Counted from the first letter of the stretch, positions 17,853 to 26,421 are shown. The stretch: DNA of 30,883 nucleotides from an uncultured Eubacterium sp. (GCA_934316845.1 CAKRDZ010000036.1:1-30883); one strand, 5' to 3'. A program made the numbers and translations. The notes: generated by a model not told the origin, from the sequence alone.

Positions 17853-20800
17853 ATGAGACGCAAAAAGTATTTTAACAACAGAAAGATTCGCAGACAGGCA
17901 AAGAAAGTCATCTGCATTGCAACCTTGTCGGCCACAATGCTTACAAGCATTCCATTTGTGACTTACACCGATGCGTATGCGAAAGGACAGACGACACTGG
18001 AGGAAATGAAGGCGCTTTCGATGCCAACCGAAAATGCCATTACCTACAATCTGTCAGATGCTTCACTTTTGACCGACAAAATGGTCGTGGATTGTTTTGG
18101 GGAAGAAATCACGGAGAAAGTCATTGAGATCAATATTACAAAAAATGGAAATTATATCATCAAAGGAAACAATGAGATCAATGGTGCGCTGATCGACACC
18201 CATATCGTGGTGGCAGAGGGAGTCGAAGCAAACATCATCTTTGACGGGGCGGTCATTCAAAATGATGACAAATATTGTATGGAGATTGATACAAGTTCCC
18301 ATCGATATAATGATCCATTTTTCCCTATTCTTGATATCGCAGGAAAGGCAAACGTGTATGTAAAGGACGATACCAGTCTTACCGGGATCGGGCAGCAAGA
18401 ATCTAGCAGCAAGGTCATTGAGGTGGCCGGGGAACTGGTATTGAAAGAAAGTGATGCGACTTTGACACTGAAAGGCGCGTATGATGCAATTTCGGGACGA
18501 AGAGCCGGAGTACGTCAGCACGGAAGTGTAACCGTGGAAGGAGGAAATCTTGTAATTGAAGGAGACCTCTCGTGTATAGACCGGTTTACAATGACCGGAG
18601 GAACGATCACAAAGCTGGATCAAAATTACTTGTTTTTAACAGCGAACGATATTGTGATGACAGGGGGGACATGTAATATTCCCTTTAGAGGAGCTAATTA
18701 TAGAGAGATGAAGGTATTTGACGCAGTCTCCAGTATAACGGTGAGCGGCGGAAAGATAAAGGTAAATGAAAATAGTAATACGGCTGCGACGGTGCTGGCA
18801 GCAGATCATGTACGCGTCAGCGGAGGGGTGTTTGAACTGGAAGGGAATAAACTGAAACTCGGAACCGTTTACGATACCTATGGAAACAATGTAAAGCTGT
18901 TTGAGATAACCGGGCTTCCGGGAGACGCAGAAGTGGCAAAGATCAATGGGCTGCCGGTAAAAGATGTGCGGACAACCGAAGACGGATCTTTACATACGCC
19001 ACTTACATATTCTTCTAATTTAATCGAATTCACAGATGGCACAATGTATAAATACGATTATTCGAACGACGAAGAGACGGGTGCAGATCAGATGGTAAAA
19101 GACGAGACTACACCAATAAGTACACATCAGGTCACTTTGAACTTCCCGGAGGAGAATACGAAAAAAGCCGTTACGGTGGCAGATGGGTTTGCGATTCAAA
19201 ATACCTATTATGACGGGGAAAATCGTTATGAATATTATAACAATGCGAATGAACTATATGATGGACTTACAATACACGAGGACGAAGAACTGATCCTGAA
19301 AAACAAACAGCCTACGGCGACGCTGGACGGAGAACAATTTACCGGAGCGGTGCTGCCGGAGGGGACTTTATATTATTATAAGGAAGAGTCAAGAGGAGAT
19401 TACTATTACAGGGTTGTGTATCCGGGGGAGCCGATTCGGGAAAATACGGAGTACCAAACTCTGTCATCCGAGCAAAAGGATGGAAAGTGGTTTGTAAAAA
19501 TCCAGTCAAAAGAAGATCTTGAATTTTTTACTAGAATCTTTTATATGGATAAGCCTTATATGAATCTTCTTTTGTGTGCAGACATTGATCTTTCTGAGGA
19601 CGAAATATTGTATCCTATTTATGATAGTAACTGTTATGGTACGATTGACGGAAATGGGCATACGATTTCGAATGCAGCAGTACCGCAGTTCTATTTCGTT
19701 ACAACCCAAAATTATGGAACGATAAAAAATATTCACTTTAAAAATATAACGATGAAAAGTCCTGACTACGACTACAACCTCGGCAGAAGTGGTATTTTCT
19801 GTAAAGCAAATTACGGGGTGATTGAAAACTGTTCTGTGAATGGAGCATCGATCGCTACGTATGCAAAAGAAACAGATAGTAATACAGGACAGGTTCCTAT
19901 ATACGACAGACAGTGTGAGTGGGGTGCTCTGGCGGGAGGAAATTTTGGTACGATCAAGGGAAGTTATGTCAAAGACATCACGTTTGAGGGAGACGGAGAG
20001 ACCTATCCGATCGCGCATGAATTGCCACAGAGTACGATCGAAAATTCGTATTATGAGGCAGGTGCAGAGGTGGAGACCGGTGATGTTGCTGCCAGGACGA
20101 AAGAGCAGTTTGCGTCCGGCGAAGTGTGCAGCCTCTTAAATCAGGGCGTGACAGACGGAAGCCAGGTCTGGTATCAGAACATTGACAATGACGGAGAGCC
20201 GGATGAAGCTCCGGTGGCAGATGCAACCCATGCGACAGTATATAAAGGCTATGACGGATGTTCCAAGACGAGATATTCGAATAGTGCATTGCACACTACA
20301 CCATCTCATGAAGTGGACTATACTGCTGAAAACAACGTGCTGACAGGCATATGTAAAGCAGATCCTTCGCACACGGTAACGATGACATTGACGGCGGAAG
20401 ATGCCGTGTATGATGGAAAAGAACATAAAGCAGTACTTGATCAGGCATATAGCGATACGTGGGAAGGGGAAGAAGTGCCGGCGGAAATTGTGTACACAAG
20501 AGACGGCAAAACGACGACAGATCTGACTGGCATTGGAACGATCAAAGCATCGGTGACAATGGGAGACGCAGTGATCGAAGTAACCTATACGATTAAAGCT
20601 GCACCGACCCCAACGCCGACGGTGGCACCAGCTGTGACGCCAACGGCAAGTCCGATTGTGAGTCCGGCAGTAACGAAGCAGCCGACAGCACCGAGTGCAA
20701 GCCCGGCGGCAACGAACAGACCGACAGCACCGACGGCAACCCCGGCGGTAACGAAGCAGCCGACCACACCGACGGCGACCCCGGCGGTAACAAAGCAGCC

Positions 20801-21608
20801 GACCACACCGACGGCAACCCCGGCGGTGACGAAGCAGCCGACCACACCAACGGCGACCCCGGCGGTAACAAAGCAGCCGACCACACCAACGGCGAAACCA
20901 ACAGTGGCACCGACTGCGAAACCAACCGCAGTGCCGACGACAAAACCAACGGTGAAACCGACCGCTGTGCCAACCGTAAAACCAACCGTAAAACCGACGG
21001 AAGCACCGGCAGGGAAACCGGATGACAAACCGACGTCTGCTCCAGCGGCAACAGAGAAGCCGGGCAGTGCGGCAAGTCCTTCGAAGGCACCGACGGTCAT
21101 CGCACCGGGCACGACCAAAGCACCGGCAGCCACAAAGGTACCGGAGGCAGTGGGAACGAAGATCAAGTCAAAAAAAGGCGATACCTATAAAGTAACCAAC
21201 ACTTCCGGCAAGACAGCAGAAATTAAATTGACAAAAATTGCCAAAAACAGCAAAGCAAAAACGGTTGTGATTCCGAAGACGGTTAAAGTTGACGGAGTAA
21301 ACTATAAAGTCACATCAATCGCGAAAAAGGCATTTGCCGGCAATGAAAATCTGAAAACGGTTTTGATCGGAGCGGAGATTGAGAAAATAGGGGCAAAAGC
21401 ATTTTACAATTGTCCGAATCTGAAATTAGTTATGATCAAATCCACCAGTTTAAAGGCGAAGACAGTTGGTGCAAAAGCATTTGCCAAGATTCATAAAAAA
21501 GCTGTTATCAAAGTGCCAAAAGCGAAAGAAAAGGCCTACAAAAAATGGCTGAAAAAGCGTGGAATCGGTGGAAAACAAAAGATTACAACATACGAAAAGG
21601 AGAAATGA
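17853..21608 (+). CDS. Large secreted surface protein 4 (paralogue)
   Basis: A 1251-aa paralogue, 44 bp after protein 3, with a TGGAGGG ribosome site. Signal peptide with cleavage near AYA|KGQ (43); beta-helix-like region with protein-2-like sequence around DPFFPILDIAGKANVYV; GLUG-like YGTIKNIHFKN, YGVIENCSVNG and FGTIKGSYVKD (about 620-720); YDG/MBG-like domain (848-916); Thr/Pro stalk (917-1099) with the longest regular 13-residue array; LRR_5 module (1100-1251). Its C-terminus carries an extra TTYEKEK, and the stop TGA overlaps the ATG of the GT8 gene, so the two are translationally coupled. No LPXTG. Surface adhesion is inferred. Confidence 0.82.
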   Translation: MRRKKYFNNRKIRRQAKKVICIATLSATMLTSIPFVTYTDAYAKGQTTLEEMKALSMPTENAITYNLSDASLLTDKMVVDCFGEEITEKVIEINITKNGNYIIKGNNEINGALIDTHIVVAEGVEANIIFDGAVIQNDDKYCMEIDTSSHRYNDPFFPILDIAGKANVYVKDDTSLTGIGQQESSSKVIEVAGELVLKESDATLTLKGAYDAISGRRAGVRQHGSVTVEGGNLVIEGDLSCIDRFTMTGGTITKLDQNYLFLTANDIVMTGGTCNIPFRGANYREMKVFDAVSSITVSGGKIKVNENSNTAATVLAADHVRVSGGVFELEGNKLKLGTVYDTYGNNVKLFEITGLPGDAEVAKINGLPVKDVRTTEDGSLHTPLTYSSNLIEFTDGTMYKYDYSNDEETGADQMVKDETTPISTHQVTLNFPEENTKKAVTVADGFAIQNTYYDGENRYEYYNNANELYDGLTIHEDEELILKNKQPTATLDGEQFTGAVLPEGTLYYYKEESRGDYYYRVVYPGEPIRENTEYQTLSSEQKDGKWFVKIQSKEDLEFFTRIFYMDKPYMNLLLCADIDLSEDEILYPIYDSNCYGTIDGNGHTISNAAVPQFYFVTTQNYGTIKNIHFKNITMKSPDYDYNLGRSGIFCKANYGVIENCSVNGASIATYAKETDSNTGQVPIYDRQCEWGALAGGNFGTIKGSYVKDITFEGDGETYPIAHELPQSTIENSYYEAGAEVETGDVAARTKEQFASGEVCSLLNQGVTDGSQVWYQNIDNDGEPDEAPVADATHATVYKGYDGCSKTRYSNSALHTTPSHEVDYTAENNVLTGICKADPSHTVTMTLTAEDAVYDGKEHKAVLDQAYSDTWEGEEVPAEIVYTRDGKTTTDLTGIGTIKASVTMGDAVIEVTYTIKAAPTPTPTVAPAVTPTASPIVSPAVTKQPTAPSASPAATNRPTAPTATPAVTKQPTTPTATPAVTKQPTTPTATPAVTKQPTTPTATPAVTKQPTTPTAKPTVAPTAKPTAVPTTKPTVKPTAVPTVKPTVKPTEAPAGKPDDKPTSAPAATEKPGSAASPSKAPTVIAPGTTKAPAATKVPEAVGTKIKSKKGDTYKVTNTSGKTAEIKLTKIAKNSKAKTVVIPKTVKVDGVNYKVTSIAKKAFAGNENLKTVLIGAEIEKIGAKAFYNCPNLKLVMIKSTSLKAKTVGAKAFAKIHKKAVIKVPKAKEKAYKKWLKKRGIGGKQKITTYEKEK
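20602..21149 (+). repeat. Thr/Pro-rich stalk repeats of surface protein 4
   Basis: A regular 39-bp (13-residue, TTPTATPAVTKQP) array: the AAGCAGCCG marker or a close variant recurs at 20676, 20715, 20754, 20793, 20832 and 20871. The last four units differ mainly at third codon positions (GCG/GCA, AAA/GAA). KPTVxPT units and an Ala/Pro-rich tail follow. Confidence 0.88.
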
Positions 21609-22519
21609 TGGAAGACTATCCACTTCAAACGGCGTTTGGAACGCCTGTAAATATCTGCTTTGTAAGCGATGAAGGGTATGCGGAGCCACTCCGCACCGCC
21701 CTGTATTCGCTCCTGTGTAACCGGGATAAAATGCGGTTATATGACATTTTGATACTGTACGAAAATTTTTCTGACGAGGCGAAACAACGGACGCTGCGCC
21801 TGGCAGAAGGCGAACAAGGCGTGCGGATCCGCTTTATCGATATTGCGCCGGTGCGCGGCCATTTTCCGAAAACGGCCAATGCGTATTATACAGCGGCGAT
21901 CAATTACCGTCTGTACTTATTTGACAAAATGTTTACAAATTATGGAAAAATGTTGTATCTCGACTGTGATATGATCTTTCTGGAGGATGTAGGCAGATTG
22001 TTTGACACAGAACTCGGAGAGAAGGAAGTAGCGGCAGTGCGTTCGGAGGATTTCCGGGTGCTTTCAAAGACGAGGCGTGCGGTGTATCTCGATGATTATC
22101 CTTACAATGTGGATAACTACCGGACAGACGGACTGGGAATGCAGCATCCGGAGGATTATTTTAACTCCGGCGTCCTTTTGCTGGATCTGGAAAAGGCAAG
22201 GCAGAGGATTACGATGCCGCAGATTTACGAGATGCTTGCCCGGCACAAATATACGTTCAGCGATCAGGACGTCCTCAATATGCTGTTTGATGGCAGAGTG
22301 TTTTCACTCGATATCCGCTGGAACTTTATGACCTGCGTCGCAGAACAGCTGCAAAGCGGAAACCGTTACAGTGAGGAACTGTACGCCGACCTCCGCCGCG
22401 AAGATCCGGCCGTCATTCACTACGTGGGACACAAAAAGCCGTGGAACGCCGACAAGATTTTGTCAGAGCATTATCAGTATTATCGCAGCAAGCTGGAAGA
22501 ATTACAAAACCAGTGGTAA
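21605..22519 (+). CDS. Family 8 glycosyltransferase
   Basis: A 304-aa GT8-family enzyme, which transfers a sugar (often glucose or galactose) from a nucleotide sugar with retention of configuration. Visible hallmarks: N-terminal VNICFVSDEGY; the metal-binding DxD as LDCDMI (D120, D122); YFNSGVLLLDL (185-195); DQDVLN (220-225); and the C-terminal HYVGHKKPW (272-280). There is no signal peptide or membrane helix, so it is cytoplasmic. ATG codons at 21605 and 21608 both overlap the upstream stop. AAAAGGAG ends at 21602, so 21608 has the better spacing. Co-translation with a Thr/Pro-rich secreted protein suggests it glycosylates those stalks before export, though a cell-wall or capsule acceptor is not excluded. 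Confidence 0.9.
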   Translation: MMEDYPLQTAFGTPVNICFVSDEGYAEPLRTALYSLLCNRDKMRLYDILILYENFSDEAKQRTLRLAEGEQGVRIRFIDIAPVRGHFPKTANAYYTAAINYRLYLFDKMFTNYGKMLYLDCDMIFLEDVGRLFDTELGEKEVAAVRSEDFRVLSKTRRAVYLDDYPYNVDNYRTDGLGMQHPEDYFNSGVLLLDLEKARQRITMPQIYEMLARHKYTFSDQDVLNMLFDGRVFSLDIRWNFMTCVAEQLQSGNRYSEELYADLRREDPAVIHYVGHKKPWNADKILSEHYQYYRSKLEELQNQW

Positions 22520-22574
22520 ATGTCTCGTTTTTCCCTGATTTTCTACAAAAAAGTGCAGGAAAATCACATATGTG

Positions 22575-22603
22575 CTTGTCAAAGCACGCGGGATATTTTA
22601 TAA
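22575..22603 (+). promoter_or_regulatory. Promoter of thrH
   Basis: TTGTCA (22575-22580), 17-bp spacer, TATAAT (22598-22603): a near-consensus sigma-A promoter about 75 bp before the ATG. The upstream GT8 gene is followed only by a weak hairpin (TGATTTTC 22536-22543 with GAAAATCA 22559-22566) without a T-run. Confidence 0.75.
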
Positions 22604-22680
22604 TAGTGATATTGTGGTCAGTAAATCTGGCCGGATTACTATATATTTGAAAAAATGGAAAGTACGGAGGTAACGGAAAG

Positions 22681-23280
22681 ATGGAAATCGTATGTTTGGA
22701 CTTAGAAGGAGTTTTGGTGCCGGAGATCTGGATTGCATTTAGCGAGGCAACAGGAATCCCGGAATTGAAAAAAACGACGAGAGATGAACCGGATTATGAT
22801 AAACTGATGAATTTCAGACTTGGAATTTTGAAAGAGCATGGACTTGGCTTGAAAGAGATTCAGGAGACAATCGCGACGATTGATCCGATGCCCGGAGCAA
22901 AAGAGTTCCTGGACGAACTTCGCAGCATGACACAGGTAATCATTATCAGCGACACATTTTCCCAGTTTGCCGGACCTCTTATGAAAAAGCTCGGCTATCC
23001 GACAATCTTCTGCAATGAACTTGTGGTAGCAGAAGATGGCGAGATCACCGGCTTTAAAATGCGCTGCGAGCAGTCGAAACTGACGACCGTAAAGGCACTC
23101 CAGTCCATCGGCTACGATACGATCGCAAGTGGAGACAGCCACAATGATATCGGAATGATCCTGGCAAGCAAAGCGGGATTTTTGTTTAAGAGCACCGACG
23201 CGATCAAAGCAGAATATCCACAGCTTCCGGCCTATGAAACATATGATGAGCTGATGGCTGCAATCAAAGAAGTGCTGTAA
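22681..23280 (+). CDS. thrH: ThrH-type phosphoserine phosphatase / homoserine phosphotransferase
   Basis: A 199-aa HAD-superfamily enzyme closely resembling ThrH: the N-terminus MEIVCLDLEGVLVPEIWIAF and the TTRDEPDYDKLM segment are characteristic. ThrH hydrolyses phosphoserine in serine synthesis and can pass the phosphate to homoserine. Catalytic elements: D7 and E9 in DLEG (E replaces the second Asp of most HAD enzymes, as in ThrH), S90 in IISDTF, K133 and GDSHND (151-156). GGAGG precedes the ATG by 10 bases. It has its own promoter and a strong terminator, so it is a single-gene unit unrelated to the surface locus. Confidence 0.9.
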   Translation: MEIVCLDLEGVLVPEIWIAFSEATGIPELKKTTRDEPDYDKLMNFRLGILKEHGLGLKEIQETIATIDPMPGAKEFLDELRSMTQVIIISDTFSQFAGPLMKKLGYPTIFCNELVVAEDGEITGFKMRCEQSKLTTVKALQSIGYDTIASGDSHNDIGMILASKAGFLFKSTDAIKAEYPQLPAYETYDELMAAIKEVL

Positions 23281-23290
23281 GAAAGAATAA

Positions 23291-23338
23291 AAAAAGATTC
23301 AATAGAAAGTATGTAAATGCTCTCTATTGAATCTTTTT
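23291..23338. terminator. Strong bidirectional terminator after thrH
   Basis: A perfect 16-bp stem: AAAAAGATTCAATAGA (23291-23306) with TCTATTGAATCTTTTT (23323-23338), and a 16-base loop. A/T tracts on both sides let it serve thrH and the convergent minus-strand gene. The 107 bp from 23339 to 23445 hold nothing else that I can see. Confidence 0.88.
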
Positions 23339-23445
23339 ACAAAAGCTCAAATCTAGTTTAGTGCACGCACCGCCCTAGTAAAAACCTCAAACGATTTTTG
23401 TTCTGTGATGAATATTATATCAATTAGTAAACCCCATGTCAATAG

Positions 23446-24447
23446 TTAGTTTAAGAAATTTATATGCTTTGGATTGTGATTCTGTTTATTTATATATTCA
23501 ATTATATGACAGACAAATTTATAGGTTGATGTGAGATAGGGATTTTTTTCAAAATATTGACGATGTTTTTGAATTCTTCCCTTTTCATCACAAAAATCTA
23601 CTTTGATTTTTTGCATCTTCACATTTCTGGCCTCTTTTGTAGCAGAAACTTTCATGATGTCATTATACACAAATAACAGTGTTACAAAATCATGAATGGT
23701 AGGATTTTTCATCTTGGCATCCCTGTCTTCTATATTTCTTAATTCCGGGATTTTACCCATAATATTGGCTAATTGTTTCGTTTTACGAAATTGTTTTTGA
23801 CTGTTGGGTTTTCGCATAGTACTCAAAATGCAACTATTATGTGCAGCGGCATTTCTAATAAATTTGATAGATTTTAAATATACGGTATAATTGAATGAAT
23901 CATATGTTTGATAATAAAGTTCATATAATTCTATAAAATTTCCAAAAGACATTAATTCAACAATATTCCATAATGCCAATTTTTCCGGTTCCCTATTTTC
24001 GTTAAGATGTTTTTCGGCTAAATCAGAACAAAATGAATATTTATGCGCTTTTCGACGAATATCATCCTTTGCGTTGGGATGATAGCGTAAGAATAATTCG
24101 GTTATATTATATCCATCTTCTTTTGGATTATTACTTAAATCTTTCATTAAACGCACTTTTAAATAATGTTCAACATCAAGTGACAATTCTAAAATGATTT
24201 TTCGTATAAACAGATCCAATTTTGATAATTCAATGAGATAGGCAAAATCTAAATTATAATATTGTTTCGTTTGCGGGTTTACGTTATAATTACGTGCATA
24301 TGATTTTAATTTAAAATAATAATTGTTATAATTCAAAAATCTTTTTGCTTCCTGCTCTGTACATAATTTGAATGTAACCCCTTTTCTTTTCATATCGGCT
24401 ATCTGCTCATCCACAGTTAATTTAACTTTTTTCCCTTCATCTTTCAT
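23446..24447 (-). CDS. Abi_2 (AbiD/AbiF-like) abortive-infection protein with HEPN motif
   Basis: A 333-aa protein of the Abi_2 family: TVDEQIADMKRKG, NYYFKLKSYARNY, SLDVEHYLKVRLM and LWNIVELMSFGNFIELY are typical landmarks. FIRNAAAHNS contains the HEPN RNase signature RX4H (R198, H203). Such proteins limit phage, probably by cleaving RNA after infection. I chose the ATG at 24447 (MKDEGKKVKL, AAAGGG 11 bases upstream). An in-frame ATG at 24501 sits within the promoter hexamers and has no ribosome site. The gene is clearly more AT-rich than its neighbours, has its own promoter and stands alone, all suggesting horizontal acquisition. There is no partner antitoxin gene beside it. Confidence 0.85.
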   Translation of the reverse strand: MKDEGKKVKLTVDEQIADMKRKGVTFKLCTEQEAKRFLNYNNYYFKLKSYARNYNVNPQTKQYYNLDFAYLIELSKLDLFIRKIILELSLDVEHYLKVRLMKDLSNNPKEDGYNITELFLRYHPNAKDDIRRKAHKYSFCSDLAEKHLNENREPEKLALWNIVELMSFGNFIELYELYYQTYDSFNYTVYLKSIKFIRNAAAHNSCILSTMRKPNSQKQFRKTKQLANIMGKIPELRNIEDRDAKMKNPTIHDFVTLLFVYNDIMKVSATKEARNVKMQKIKVDFCDEKGRIQKHRQYFEKNPYLTSTYKFVCHIIEYINKQNHNPKHINFLN

Positions 24448-24491
24448 ATTAATTAGTACCCTTTCGTATCTGCTTGATATTAATGTTACAA

Positions 24492-24520
24492 AGTATATCA
24501 TAAACGGAAGGGGCTATCAA
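24492..24520 (-). promoter_or_regulatory. Promoter of the Abi_2 gene
   Basis: On the minus strand: TTGATA (24515-24520), 17-bp spacer, TATACT (24492-24497), a near-consensus sigma-A promoter about 45 bp before the ATG at 24447. It supports the shorter start. Confidence 0.7.
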
Positions 24521-24604
24521 GGCTTTTTCTCTTATTATAATTCTAGGGGAGACAAATATAGTTTTTGTCAGTGATACAGGATTTCTCCCAAATTTTACGT
24601 AACT

Positions 24605-24632
24605 TTTACAAAAACAAGAATTAGATTATACA
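24605..24632 (+). promoter_or_regulatory. Putative promoter ahead of the Na/Pi remnant and corA-like gene
   Basis: TTTACA (24605-24610), 16-bp spacer, TATACA (24627-24632), about 50 bp before the ATG at 24682. It may now serve mainly the downstream metal transporter. Confidence 0.5.
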
Positions 24633-24681
24633 AAGCGGTGCTAAGGTAAAAGAAAATGAAGGAGAAAAGAGGAAAATATTT

Positions 24682-25498
24682 ATGAACGAGACAGCAAAAA
24701 TTATATTTGGTTTGGTGGGCGGACTTGCGATGTTTCTGTTTGGAATGAATTCCATGAGCGATGCGTTGCAGAAGGCCGCCGGGGAAAAGATGAAAAAAGT
24801 TCTTGGTTTTTTGACAAAAAATCCGCTGATGGGTGCGCTGGCCGGTGCTCTTGTTACGGCGGTGCTGCAGAGCAGTTCGGCGACGATCGCGGTGCTTCAA
24901 AATTTTGCGTCACAGCCGATGCCGGATGGCGTGACAAGTGTAATAGGACTCACCGGAGCGATCCCGATCCTGCTTGGCGACAACATCGGAACGACTATTA
25001 CTGCTCTATTAGCATCGATTGGACAGTCGAAAAACGCTAAAAGAACGGCGATCGCGCACAGTATATTTAATATAAGCGGAAGTATTTTCTTCCTATTTAT
25101 TGTTCCGTTTTTTGCAAAATTTGTACAGTTTATATCTCCAAAAGGAAATGAAACGGCTGGCAAACTACAGCGAAATGATGGTCAGCGCATTGAAAGACAG
25201 CATCAGCGGCGTGGGTGGAAGTTACGCGAGACAGCAGTATGACAATGCGTACCAGACCGTAAAAGAACTCCAGGAGTGCATTTCCATCTACATTACGAAG
25301 TTGTTTTCGAGCGGAATGCTTACGGAGCAGCAGTCGGAGCAGACCGCAGGATTTTTATTTGTCACCAATAACATTGACCGCATCGCGGATCGATGTGCGG
25401 ATATTGCCGAAGAGACGATGGATGGCGTCGTATTTGTCAAACTGGAAGAAGAACAGATGGAAGAAATGAAATTGGAATTGGAGGCGGCAGCAGTATGA
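24682..25498 (+). pseudogene. Na/Pi cotransporter (NptA-type, with PhoU-like tail), internally deleted
   Basis: The first frame (24682-25242, 186 aa) begins as a normal Na/Pi cotransporter (GLVGGLAMFLFGMNSMSDAL ... GALAGALVTAVLQSSSAT) but passes directly into sequence that belongs to the second half of the family (IAVLQNFASQ ... LLGDNIGTTITALLASIGQS). Members carry two QSSSAT-type repeats, so a deletion between them explains this. After FISPKGNE near 25145 the sequence shifts frame: the PhoU-like tail (KRLANYSEMMVSALKDS ... NNIDRIADRCADIAEE) continues in another frame and ends at 25498, while the first frame runs into nonsense. Full members are about 550-600 aa; about 300 codons remain. A working phosphate importer is unlikely. 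Confidence 0.8.
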
Positions 25499-26415
25499 TA
25501 TTCACGCTGGGAGCGTGCCTGCAGGAACAGAAAAAAACAGATTTACCGGAATTCGGGGAGGACATGCCTTCCCGGATTTTTGTGACGACAGAGGCGGGAG
25601 CAAAGGCGGCTTTGGAGCAGGCGCAGATGCGCTACGAGGGGGAAGTGCAGCTTTCCGAAATTGGATTCTGTAAAGTGGAAAATCAGCAGGAGTGCATGAT
25701 TGGTTCTTTTTATATTCCGAAACTACTGGATCTTCTTGGAAAACGGTATGCCATACTATTCTTTGTTAATGCGAAAAATATCGTGCTTGTGGATAACAGT
25801 GATTTTTCCTATCGTCTGATCCGGCGTATTCAGCGCAAGAAAATGAACCGGGAGATGACGAAGGAAAAATTTCTCTATTATTACATTACCGAATTTATCC
25901 ACCGGGATCTGGAATTGCTGGTTCAGTATGAAAAACGGCTGATGGAGATGGAAGAACGTATCTCGGAAGGGCACGCCGGTCATTTTCTCAGCGGCTTTTC
26001 ACCTGTCCGCAAAGAACTTCTGACACTCCGCAGCTATTACGATGAACTCATGGATCTCGGACGGGAATTGGAGACAAATGAAAATGGATTTTTTGCAAAA
26101 AAGCAGACAAAATTTTTTGGTACGGTGACGGACCGCGCCGACCGGCTTATGTCAAAGACGGTGCACCTTCTCGAATACGCCGGACAGGTCCGGGACGCCT
26201 ATCAGGGTTATGTCGATGCCAGGCAGAATGCGAATATGCAGTTTTTGACCGTAATATCGACCATTTTCTTCCCGCTTACACTCATCACAGGATGGTATGG
26301 CATGAATTTTCAAAATATGCCGGAATTACGGAGTGGATATCCGGGTGTGATTTTTGCCAGTGTGCTCGTTGTGCTGCTATTGATCTTTTATTTCAAGAGA
26401 AAGAAGATGTTGTGA
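25495..26415 (+). CDS. CorA-family divalent metal ion transporter
   Basis: A 306-aa protein with the CorA signature GMN (WYGMNF, about residues 267-272) between two C-terminal transmembrane helices (about 250-268 and 284-300), followed by a basic FKRKKML end. The N-terminal two thirds form the cytoplasmic, helix-rich domain, with charged coiled-coil sequence around 135-230. Family members carry Mg2+, Co2+ or Zn2+; the substrate is not decided by the sequence. The start ATG overlaps the TGA of the degenerate Na/Pi gene, with GGAGG at 25480-25484. The same frame is open to 25393, but that part translates the PhoU-like tail in another frame and has no ribosome site. Confidence 0.87.
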   Translation: MIFTLGACLQEQKKTDLPEFGEDMPSRIFVTTEAGAKAALEQAQMRYEGEVQLSEIGFCKVENQQECMIGSFYIPKLLDLLGKRYAILFFVNAKNIVLVDNSDFSYRLIRRIQRKKMNREMTKEKFLYYYITEFIHRDLELLVQYEKRLMEMEERISEGHAGHFLSGFSPVRKELLTLRSYYDELMDLGRELETNENGFFAKKQTKFFGTVTDRADRLMSKTVHLLEYAGQVRDAYQGYVDARQNANMQFLTVISTIFFPLTLITGWYGMNFQNMPELRSGYPGVIFASVLVVLLLIFYFKRKKML

Positions 26416-26421
26416 AAAACA

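Noticed and set aside
6245..21608. LPXTG sortase anchors at the C-termini of the surface proteins
   Set aside because: No LPXTG-like motif, hydrophobic segment and charged tail are present. All four end in the basic LRR module.
22536..22566. Terminator after the GT8 gene
   Set aside because: There is an 8-bp AT-rich stem only, a long loop and no T-run, too weak to call.
25393..25494. N-terminal extension of the CorA-type protein
   Set aside because: The extension is an out-of-frame reading of the PhoU-like tail. The ATG at 25495 has a ribosome site and starts the family-like sequence.
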